NCBI RefSeq assembly: GCF_024970185.1 | Contig: NZ_CP103965.1 | Span: forward strand, 6,405,001-6,469,000 | Length of the DNA: 64,000 nucleotides | Reading direction: 5' to 3' | DNA from: Pseudomonas sp. N3-W | Lineage (GTDB): Bacteria > Pseudomonadota > Gammaproteobacteria > Pseudomonadales > Pseudomonadaceae | In this document: positions 57,488 through 64,000 of the stretch, piece by piece | Position numbering within the stretch: position 1 is the stretch's first letter | Layout of the letters: every line of letters begins with the position of its first letter | Notes under the pieces: generated by a model | Database searches by the model: none | Seen by the model: only the letters and a program-made list of their open reading frames with translations | What the model was told of the DNA's origin: nothing | Program-made: the position numbers and the translations under genes

Positions 57488-58633
57488 TCAGGCGGGCTCA
57501 GCCGCCGCCCCAAACGCCCCCTGTCGCATCAACAGAATCACCAGCCCCAACGCCCCCGCTGCCATCAGCAACGGCAACGCATGCCCGCTGATCCACTGAC
57601 TGCCAGCACCCGCCGCCAGCGGTCCGATCAGGCAGCCGATCCCCCACAACTGCGCGATATGCGCGTTGGCCCGCACCAGTGCATCGTCGCGATAGCGCTC
57701 GCCGATCAGGATCAGCGACAGGGTGAACAAACCACCAGCACTGGCGCCGAACAACACCCACAACGGCCAGATCAGCAGTGTGTCGAGTAACAGCGGAATC
57801 GCCAGGCTCGACAGCAGCAGGATCACCGCACAACCGCTGAACAAGGTGCGTCGGGACAGGTGATCAGCCAGCGCGCCAATCGGCAACTGCAACAAGGCAT
57901 CGCCGACCACCACGGTGCTGACCATCGCCAAGGCAATTTCCGGGCTGAAGCCCTGTCGCAGATAATAGACCGGTAACAACGTCAGGATCATTGCCTCAAA
58001 TGCAGCAAACAACGACACCGCCCAGGCAATCGCCGGCAGACCGCGGCAGAAAGCCAGCAAGTCGCCGAATGTCACGCTCATGGCTTCGCTGCTCGGCGCG
58101 CCACTGCGGCCCAGCAGCAACAGCGGCGAAATCAGCAGCAAGGCGACGCCGACCCAAAAGCCGTAATCCTGCTCAGTGCCCAGCACCCCCAGCAACAGCG
58201 GCCCGGCCAGCTGACTCAACGCATAACTGCTGCCATACAGCGCCACCAAACGCCCGCGCCATTGCTCGACCACCAGTTGGTTGATCCAGCTTTCGCCGAG
58301 AATGAAGACGATGGTCAGGATCACCCCGATCATCAGCCGCAGCACCAGCCACACCGGATAACTCGGCAACAGCGCCAGCAGACCGATGGACAACGCCCCC
58401 GCCCACAGACACAACCGCATCAGGTTGGCCGTGCCGAAACGTGCCGCCAGATGACTGGAAATCTTCGCGCCCAGCAACACGCCGAGGGCCGGCATCGCTG
58501 CCATCACGCCAATGGCAAACGAACCGTAGCCCCAGCTCTCCAGACGAAACGACACCAGCGGCATGCTGACACCCAGGGCCAGGCCGACACTCAAGACAGA
58601 CGCCAACACGGCGAAATACGTCGCCCAACGCAT
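57488..58633 (-). CDS. MFS transporter
   Basis: A 381-residue membrane protein with twelve hydrophobic segments and MFS text: GVLLGAKISSHLAARFGTAN near residue 52, then GESWINQLVVEQWRGRLVAL and LYGSSYALSQLAGPLLLG. It is of the sugar/drug efflux kind (YcaD-like). AGGAG precedes the ATG by seven bases. Converges with the phospholipase gene and is followed upstream by a REPIN. Confidence 0.88.
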   Translation of the reverse strand: MRWATYFAVLASVLSVGLALGVSMPLVSFRLESWGYGSFAIGVMAAMPALGVLLGAKISSHLAARFGTANLMRLCLWAGALSIGLLALLPSYPVWLVLRLMIGVILTIVFILGESWINQLVVEQWRGRLVALYGSSYALSQLAGPLLLGVLGTEQDYGFWVGVALLLISPLLLLGRSGAPSSEAMSVTFGDLLAFCRGLPAIAWAVSLFAAFEAMILTLLPVYYLRQGFSPEIALAMVSTVVVGDALLQLPIGALADHLSRRTLFSGCAVILLLSSLAIPLLLDTLLIWPLWVLFGASAGGLFTLSLILIGERYRDDALVRANAHIAQLWGIGCLIGPLAAGAGSQWISGHALPLLMAAGALGLVILLMRQGAFGAAAEPA

Positions 58634-58680
58634 GTTCCACGCTCCTGTGGATGATTATTTTCAGGGCACCACAAAACAAA

Positions 58681-58770
58681 GTGGGAGCGAGCCTGCTCGC
58701 GAAGAGGCCAGTACATTCAACATCAATGTTGAGTGGTACACCGTCTTCGCGAGCAGGCTCGCTCCCACAG
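58681..58770. repeat. REPIN
   Basis: Inverted REP cores (58681-58702 and 58746-58770), interior with ACATTCAACATCAATGTTGA, shared with 45026 and 22185. It is in the gap between the starts of MFS and the end of the aldehyde dehydrogenase gene. Confidence 0.85.
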
Positions 58771-58797
58771 AGGATCTGCGTCGTCAGGGAAACCGAC

Positions 58798-60291
58798 TTA
58801 CAGCTTGATCCAGGTCGCCTTCAGCTCGGTGTACTTGTCGAACGCGTGCAGCGACTTGTCGCGACCGTTGCCGGACTGCTTGAAGCCACCAAACGGTGCG
58901 GTCATGTCGCCGCCATCATATTGATTGACCCATACGCTACCGGCGCGCAGTGCCTTGGCGGTCAGGTGAGCCTTGGAAATGTCTTTGGTCCATACCGCTG
59001 CGGCCAGGCCGTACGGCGTGTCGTTGGCGATCTGGATCGCTTCCTCGGCGGTATCGAACGCGAGCACCGACAGCACAGGGCCGAAGATCTCTTCCTGGGC
59101 GATTTTCATCGCATTACTCACGCCGTCAAAAATCGTCGGCTCAACGTAAGTGCCACCGGTTTCCTGAAGAATGCGCTTGCCGCCCGCGACCAGTTTGGCG
59201 CCGTCGGCGTGGCCGGATTCGATATAGGACAGTACGGTGTTCATCTGCTGGGTATCCACCAACGCGCCGACATTGGTCGCCGGGTCCAGCGGGTTGCCCG
59301 GCTTCCAGGTTTTCAGCGCTTCGATCACCAGCGGCAGGAACGTGTCCTTGATCGAACGCTCGACCAGCAGGCGCGAACCGGCGGTGCAGACTTCGCCCTG
59401 GTTGAAGGCGATGGCACTGGCCGCCGACTCCGCAGCGGCTTGCAGATCAGGGGCATCGGCGAACACGATGTTCGGGCTCTTGCCACCGGCTTCGAGCCAG
59501 ACGCGTTTCATGTTCGATTCGCCGGAGTAAATCAGCAATTGCTTGGCGATCTTGGTCGAACCGGTGAACACCAGGGTGTCGACATCGTTGTGCAGGGCCA
59601 GGGCCTTGCCGACGGTGTGTCCATAACCCGGCAGCACGTTGAGCACGCCTTTGGGGATGCCGGCTTCAACCGCCAGTGCGGCAATGCGGATCGCGGTCAG
59701 CGGGGATTTTTCGGACGGCTTGAGGATCACCGAGTTACCCGTGGACAACGCCGGGCCGAGTTTCCAGCAAGCCATCATCAGCGGGAAGTTCCACGGCACA
59801 ATGGCAGCCACCACGCCGACCGGCTCGCGGGTCACCAGGCCCAGTTGATCGTGCGGAGTCGCGGCGACTTCGTCGTAGATCTTGTCGATGGCCTCGCCGC
59901 TCCAGCTCAGGGCTTGCGCCGCACCGGGAACGTCGATGTACAGGGAGTCGCTGATCGGCTTGCCCATGTCCAAGGTTTCAAGCAGGGCCAGCTCTTCGGC
60001 GTGCTGTTTGAGCAAGCCGGCGAAACGAATCATGGTGGCTTTGCGCTTGGCCGGTGCCAGGCGCGACCAGGCGCCGGAATTGAACGTGGCGCGGGCGTTT
60101 TCCACAGCGCGCTGGGCGTCGGCGGCGTCACAGCTGGCGATTTTGCCCAACAGACGGCCATCGACCGGGCTGATGCACTCGAAGGTCTCGCTGGAGACAG
60201 CGTCGGTGTATTCGCCATTGATGTAGGCGCGGCCTTCGATCTTCAGGTCGCGGGCGCGCTGCTCCCAATCGGCACGAGTCAGGGTGGTCAT
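58798..60291 (-). CDS. Aldehyde dehydrogenase (KauB/PuuC-like)
   Basis: A 497-residue NAD(P)-dependent enzyme with the family motifs PWNFPLMMACWKLGPALSTG near residue 165, VFTGSTKIAKQLLIYSGESN, the general-base Glu in WLEAGGKSPN near 266, the catalytic Cys in GEVCTAGSRLLVERSIKDT near 301, and EEIFGPVLSVLAF. It is close to 4-guanidinobutyraldehyde or gamma-glutamyl-aminobutyraldehyde dehydrogenases used in polyamine catabolism. An AGGAGG lies before the ATG. Confidence 0.92.
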   Translation of the reverse strand: MTTLTRADWEQRARDLKIEGRAYINGEYTDAVSSETFECISPVDGRLLGKIASCDAADAQRAVENARATFNSGAWSRLAPAKRKATMIRFAGLLKQHAEELALLETLDMGKPISDSLYIDVPGAAQALSWSGEAIDKIYDEVAATPHDQLGLVTREPVGVVAAIVPWNFPLMMACWKLGPALSTGNSVILKPSEKSPLTAIRIAALAVEAGIPKGVLNVLPGYGHTVGKALALHNDVDTLVFTGSTKIAKQLLIYSGESNMKRVWLEAGGKSPNIVFADAPDLQAAAESAASAIAFNQGEVCTAGSRLLVERSIKDTFLPLVIEALKTWKPGNPLDPATNVGALVDTQQMNTVLSYIESGHADGAKLVAGGKRILQETGGTYVEPTIFDGVSNAMKIAQEEIFGPVLSVLAFDTAEEAIQIANDTPYGLAAAVWTKDISKAHLTAKALRAGSVWVNQYDGGDMTAPFGGFKQSGNGRDKSLHAFDKYTELKATWIKL

Positions 60292-60527
60292 TCGAGTGTC
60301 CTCCTCTTGTTGAATACGAGCGCCCCGCGTTGTTCGCGGGCGTTCTCAGGAATTCTGCCCGGCCAGCCTGCTTTCGGCCCAAGGCACCTGCCACCCTAAA
60401 CCAGCGACAGGTGAAGTTTCAATATATTTGACATAAGGGCGGTAAACGGCCTTGCGATGTTCATTTTAATAAACATAGACTTTGGGCTTTCCAGCCAGTC
60501 GAGCCGTATTCACGGGGGATTACAAGA

Positions 60528-60890
60528 ATGAAGATCCAGGATGTCGTCGATTTCAGCCAGGCCACCACTCAGCCCGACCGCTATCGGCCAGACCCGGCGA
60601 AAGTCCTCAAGGGCGACCCCGAGCAAGCGGTGTACAACCACTACAACAGCCCCTGCGGACAGATGAGCGCAGGTGTATGGGAAGGCGAGATAGGCCAGTG
60701 GCACGTGAACTACACCGAGCACGAATACTGCGAAATCGTTCAGGGCGTTTCAGTGCTGCGCGACAACGACGGCAACGCCAAGACCCTGCGCGTGGGTGAT
60801 CGCTTCGTGATTCCGGCCGGGTTCCGAGGGACGTGGGAAGTGCTGGAGGCGTGTCGCAAGATTTATGTGGTGTTTGAACAGAAGACTTGA
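60528..60890 (+). CDS. Cupin domain protein
   Basis: A 120-residue single-cupin protein: SAGVWEGEIGQWHVNYTEHE, then YCEIVQGVSVLRDNDGN and RVGDRFVIPAGFRGTWEVLE. Histidines and glutamates (HVNYTEHEY) form a probable metal site. It is divergent from the aldehyde dehydrogenase gene and may be an accessory of polyamine use; function unproven. Confidence 0.88.
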   Translation: MKIQDVVDFSQATTQPDRYRPDPAKVLKGDPEQAVYNHYNSPCGQMSAGVWEGEIGQWHVNYTEHEYCEIVQGVSVLRDNDGNAKTLRVGDRFVIPAGFRGTWEVLEACRKIYVVFEQKT

Positions 60891-60910
60891 GAATTCGTGT
60901 TGTCCGGGCT

Positions 60911-61013
60911 GGCCTCTTCGCGAGCAAGCCCGCCCTCCACAAGGGATAGTCGCCGGATACAAACTTTGTGTTCACTGAAGATCAACGGTGGCGGGCTTGC
61001 TTGCGAAGAGGGC
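60911..61013. repeat. REPIN
   Basis: Two inverted, slightly diverged REP cores (60914-60937 and 60988-61013) with the interior ACAAACTTTGTGTTCACTGA. It lies after the cupin gene. Confidence 0.8.
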
Positions 61014-61043
61014 CTGACAGCCGACACAAAACCCACAGGCAAC

Positions 61044-61080
61044 AAAAAAGGCCCGTATCTCGCGATACGGGCCTTTTTCG
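61044..61080 (-). terminator. Terminator after rpmG
   Basis: GGCCCGTATC and GATACGGGCC (61050-61059/61064-61073) form a 10-bp stem with T-runs in both directions; it is 18 bases past the rpmG stop. Confidence 0.88.
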
Positions 61081-61097
61081 TAAGAGGGAAAAATCAA

Positions 61098-61253
61098 TTA
61101 CTTGATTTTGCCTTCTTTGTAGATCACGTGCTTGCGAACAACCGGATCATATTTCTTGATCTCGATTTTGTCCGGGGTAGTACGCTTGTTCTTGTCGGTA
61201 GTGTAGAAGTGACCAGTACCGGCGCTCGAGATCAAACGAATCAATTCACGCAT
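61098..61253 (-). CDS. rpmG: Ribosomal protein L33
   Basis: A 51-residue protein, [20 protein letters not shown] followed by [20 protein letters not shown] and [11 protein letters not shown], the normal L33 sequence. It has no CxxC pairs, so it is a zinc-independent (C-minus) form. It is 11 bases downstream of rpmB, the conserved rpmB-rpmG pair. Confidence 0.96.
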   Translation of the reverse strand: MRELIRLISSAGTGHFYTTDKNKRTTPDKIEIKKYDPVVRKHVIYKEGKIK

Positions 61254-61264
61254 GATTATCTCCC

Positions 61265-61498
61265 TTAGATCTTGCCGGCTTTGCGGATTTCGGCCAGCAC
61301 GACAGTGATGCCACGCTTGTCGATGATACGCATGCCTTTGGCAGATACGCGCAGACGCACGAAACGTTTCTCTTCTTCAACCCAGAAGCGGTGATGCTGC
61401 AGGTTCGGCAGGAAACGACGACGGGTTTTGTTGTTTGCGTGGGAAATGTTATTCCCAGTCACCGGACCCTTACCGGTAACTTGACATACTCTCGACAT
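61265..61498 (-). CDS. rpmB: Ribosomal protein L28
   Basis: A 77-residue protein, [20 protein letters not shown] then [20 protein letters not shown] and [19 protein letters not shown], the L28 family. First gene of rpmB-rpmG. Confidence 0.97.
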   Translation of the reverse strand: MSRVCQVTGKGPVTGNNISHANNKTRRRFLPNLQHHRFWVEEEKRFVRLRVSAKGMRIIDKRGITVVLAEIRKAGKI

Positions 61499-61943
61499 GC
61501 CTCAGCCCTCTAAAACCACATGCCCAACCCGGCATGGGTTGGCCGCTTAATCTCTCAGTCATTTGGCGCCAGGCGCCGCGTTTCTTTAGAGGTCTTACCG
61601 GCTACACCTACAGTGAAGGAACCGGGCCCCTAGAAAAGAGCGCTGCTTTATACCAGAAAGACTGAAGAGCAACAACAATCGGTGTGCATTGAATTCATAA
61701 AAACCCCGTTTTACGGGCTGCGAGAGCCTTGGACAAAGGCTGTCATGGAAGACGACCACTCGTCGCAGAGAATCCGCCAACACCCCGAATTCAGGTTTCG
61801 CCAACCGCCGCACAGCGAAATCAGCCGCTCATACTCCCCCCAAAATGAAAAAGGGGATAGTCATTTGCAAAAGAGCCCTCTAGGGTAGGCCTTTTCCAGA
61901 CTGCACAGGCAGATGGTCCTTCAATCTGCAAAGGAAACCCGAT
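61499..61943. other. Gap between rpmB and the peptide-binding gene
   Basis: 445 bases without a supportable gene. On the rpmB side it holds a leader with CCAACCC/GGGTTGG (61526-61544) and GGCGCCTGGCGCC-like palindromes, and a TATAAA near 61650 that could be a minus-ten region. The rest shows no repeat or clear motif; two short frames have no family resemblance. Confidence 0.5.
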
Positions 61944-63530
61944 ATGCGCCTCGCCGCCCTTCCACTGCTGCTCGCCCCGTTTCTACTGAGCCCGCAAGCC
62001 ATGGCTGCCGCCCTGAGCGTCTGCACCGAGGCCAGCCCTGAAGGGTTCGATGTGGTGCAATACAACTCGCTGACCACCACCAACGCCTCGGCCGACGTGC
62101 TGATGAATCGCCTGGTGGAATTCGATACGGCCAGCGGCAAAGTGATCGCCAGCCTCGCGGACAGCTGGGAAGTCAGCCCCGACGGCCTGACGTACATCTT
62201 CAAACTGCACCCGAAGGTGAAGTTCCACCGCACCGAGTACTTCAGCCCGACCCGGGACCTCAGCGCCGAAGACGTCAAATTCAGCTTCGACCGCATGCTC
62301 GACCCGGCCAACCCGTGGCACAAAGTGGCCCAGAGCGGCTTCCCGCACGCGCAATCGATGCAGTTGCCGGCGCTGATCAAGAAGATTGACGCCCTCGACC
62401 CGCTGACCGTGCGTTTTACCCTCGACCACCCGGACTCGACGTTCCTCGCGACCCTGAGCATGGGTTTCGCCTCGATCTACTCCGCCGAATATGGCGACAA
62501 ACTGATGAAGGCCGGCACCCCGGAACAACTCAACAGTCAGCCGATTGGCAGCGGCCCGTTCATTTTCACGCGCTTCCAGAAGGACGCATCGGTTCGCTAC
62601 AGAGCCAACGCCGAGTACTTCGGCGGCAAGCCATCGGTGGACCCGCTGATCTTCGCCATCACCCCGGACGCCAACGTGCGACTGCAAAAGCTGCGGCGTA
62701 ACGAGTGCCAGATCGCCCTGTCGCCCAAGCCGCTGGACGTACAGGCTGCGATGCTGGAGCCGACGCTGAAGGTGGAAAGAACTGACGCGTTCATGACCGC
62801 TTTCGTCGGCATCAACAGCCAGCATCCGCCGCTGGACAAACCTGAAGTGCGCCAGGCGATCAACCTCGCGTTCGACAAGGCCCATTACATCAAGGCGGTG
62901 TTCGAAGACACCGCCGAACCTGCCAATGGCCCCTACCCGCCCAACACCTGGAGTTCTGCCAAAAACCTGCCGGGCTACCCTCACGACGTGGAAAAGGCCA
63001 AGGCATTACTGGCCAAGGTCGGGCTCAAGAACGGCTTCCAGACCACCATCTGGACCCGTCCTTCAGGCAGCCTGCTGAACCCCAACCCGAGCCTCGGCGC
63101 GCAACTGCTGCAATCTGACCTGGCGCAAATCGGCATTCAGGCGGAAATCCGCGTGATCGAGTGGGGCGAGCTGATTCGACGCGCCAAGGCCGGCGAGCAC
63201 GACCTGCTGTTCATGGGCTGGGCGGGTGACAACGGCGACCCGGACAACTTCCTCACGCCGCAGTTTTCCTGCGCCGCGGTCAAGTCCGGGACCAACTTCG
63301 CCCGTTACTGCAATCAGGACCTGGACAAGCTGATCAGCGCCGGCAAGACCACCACCGAGCAAGGGGTGCGTACCAAGCTGTATGAACAGGCCCAGGCACA
63401 GATCCAGCAACAGGCCCTGTGGCTGCCGCTGGCCCACCCGACTGCCTTCGCCCTGACACGCAAGGACGTGCAGGGTTATTCGGTCAGCCCGTTTGGCCGG
63501 CAGGATTACTCCAAAGTCAGCCTGAAATAA
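61944..63530 (+). CDS. Peptide/nickel-type ABC substrate-binding protein (DppA-like)
   Basis: A 528-residue periplasmic protein of SBP family 5, with a signal peptide of about 23 residues (ALPLLLAPFLLSPQAMA). Family text includes SVCTEASPEGFDVVQYNSLT near the mature start, PLTVRFTLDHPDSTFLATLS and TPDANVRLQKLRRNECQIAL. It is like DppA, which binds dipeptides or heme. There is no permease or ATPase gene after it; a REP and the radC end follow. It may serve a transporter encoded elsewhere. Confidence 0.92.
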   Translation: MRLAALPLLLAPFLLSPQAMAAALSVCTEASPEGFDVVQYNSLTTTNASADVLMNRLVEFDTASGKVIASLADSWEVSPDGLTYIFKLHPKVKFHRTEYFSPTRDLSAEDVKFSFDRMLDPANPWHKVAQSGFPHAQSMQLPALIKKIDALDPLTVRFTLDHPDSTFLATLSMGFASIYSAEYGDKLMKAGTPEQLNSQPIGSGPFIFTRFQKDASVRYRANAEYFGGKPSVDPLIFAITPDANVRLQKLRRNECQIALSPKPLDVQAAMLEPTLKVERTDAFMTAFVGINSQHPPLDKPEVRQAINLAFDKAHYIKAVFEDTAEPANGPYPPNTWSSAKNLPGYPHDVEKAKALLAKVGLKNGFQTTIWTRPSGSLLNPNPSLGAQLLQSDLAQIGIQAEIRVIEWGELIRRAKAGEHDLLFMGWAGDNGDPDNFLTPQFSCAAVKSGTNFARYCNQDLDKLISAGKTTTEQGVRTKLYEQAQAQIQQQALWLPLAHPTAFALTRKDVQGYSVSPFGRQDYSKVSLK

Positions 63531-63546
63531 TCAAGCCGCCACAAAA

Positions 63547-63601
63547 CCTGTGGGAGGGAGCCTGCTTGCGAAGGCGGCGGGCAAGACGATGCTCCCACAT
63601 G
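63547..63601. repeat. Degenerate REP pair
   Basis: A left REP (CCTGTGGGAGGGAGCCTGC then TTGCGAA) and a shortened right partner ending GCTCCCACA, only 55 bases in all. It is after the substrate-binding protein gene. Confidence 0.65.
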
Positions 63602-63622
63602 GGTTTTGAGTCGCCCCCCGCC

Positions 63623-64000
63623 CTACATCCACCCATACTCGGCCATCGACAGCGGATCACCGTCGCCGATAATGAAATGGTCGAGCACCCGCACATCGAC
63701 CAGCTCCAGCGCCTCTTGCAGGCGCCTGGTCAGCGTTCGGTCCGCCTGGCTTGGGTCGGTACTGCCCGAGGGGTGGTTGTGGCACAGGATCAACGCTGCG
63801 GCGTTGTGAGCAAGGGCGCGCTTGACCACCTGCCGTGGATAAACACTGGTGCAGTCGATAGAACCGCGAAACAACGCCTCAAATGCCAGCACCCGGTGTT
63901 TCGAGTCCAGAAACAGGCACCCGAACACCTCGTGCGGTTCGTGGCGCAACATCGCCTTCAGGTAGTCGCGTACTGCCAGCGGATTTTCGAGTACCGGCTT
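63623..64000 (-). CDS. radC: RadC-family JAB-domain protein, C-terminal part
   Basis: The last 125 residues of RadC are visible; the start is beyond the right edge. The zinc site of the JAB domain is intact: [18 protein letters not shown] with the HxH...D pattern. Text begins [20 protein letters not shown] and [20 protein letters not shown]. The function of RadC is not settled; it is often linked to recombination or mobile DNA, but here it is in its normal chromosomal place near rpmB-rpmG. Confidence 0.93.
   Translation of the reverse strand, partial: KPVLENPLAVRDYLKAMLRHEPHEVFGCLFLDSKHRVLAFEALFRGSIDCTSVYPRQVVKRALAHNAAALILCHNHPSGSTDPSQADRTLTRRLQEALELVDVRVLDHFIIGDGDPLSMAEYGWM

Noticed and set aside
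61595-61888. Two short open frames on opposite strands
   Set aside because: No family resemblance, no ribosome site, and they overlap each other; more likely promoter region.
63623-64000. RadC as a marker of a genomic island
   Set aside because: Chromosomal radC next to rpmB-rpmG is the normal order, and flanking genes are core.

Overview
The window is a chromosomal segment of a Pseudomonas, most likely of the P. fluorescens group. The evidence is high GC, an algP-algQ-hem-algR-argH block, cyaA beside rnk and cyaY, a dad alanine-catabolism cluster, and dozens of REP/REPIN palindromes of the GTGGGAGCGRGCYTGC type typical of that group. From memory, the gene order largely follows the P. aeruginosa PAO1 order from algP to radC, so most of the window is core genome rather than an island. 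No tRNA, rRNA, IS element, prophage or CRISPR array was seen.

Layout. 0-1.6 kb: lipoprotein trio (YcfL-like end, LpoB-like, CsgG/LpoB-like). 1.8-5.3 kb: LysE-type exporter, MscS-type channel and ABC-F ATPase, all leftward. 5.3-14.4 kb: TIGR02444 protein, histone-like AlgP, secreted FKBP isomerase, AlgQ/Rsd, DsbB, then hemY-hemX-hemD-hemC and algR, all leftward except the TIGR02444 and FKBP genes; only a 3' remnant of the sensor gene algZ is left upstream of algR. 14.7-20.8 kb: argH, a GST, small conserved genes, cyaA. 20.8-27 kb: rnk, DUF1289, cyaY leftward; lptM-lysA-dapF-DUF484-xerC-HAD rightward (lysine/peptidoglycan precursor and chromosome-dimer resolution operon). 27.1-30.6 kb: sutA, yjbQ, amtB-glnK (nitrogen uptake and sensing), ubiK. 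30.6-40.3 kb: the most variable part, with a HigA-like orphan antitoxin, comM, a secreted aldose-epimerase-like protein, a TetR regulator divergent from an ABC transmembrane half without ATPase, a chemoreceptor, LysR and a MATE exporter. 40.4-47.6 kb: a c-di-GMP phosphodiesterase, rep helicase, xpt, a CoA hydrolase/transferase and cytochrome c5. 47.8-51.9 kb: XRE-cupin regulator, alr, ridA, dadA, divergent lrp/dadR. 52-60.9 kb: YkgJ protein, PuuB-like FAD oxidase, DUF1127, MocR-type regulator, phospholipase-D-like enzyme, MFS transporter, aldehyde dehydrogenase and cupin, together suggesting polyamine/amino-acid catabolism. 61-64 kb: rpmG, rpmB, a lone peptide-binding protein and the end of radC.

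The most notable observations are the near-complete loss of algZ beside an intact algR, an orphan ABC membrane half governed by a strikingly symmetric double operator, a MocR promoter with four copies of one heptamer, a REP nested inside a bidirectional terminator, and a second longer palindromic repeat family with a conserved interior. I did not find a clear new defence or mobile system; functional statements rest on motif recognition and recalled family knowledge, not on searches.
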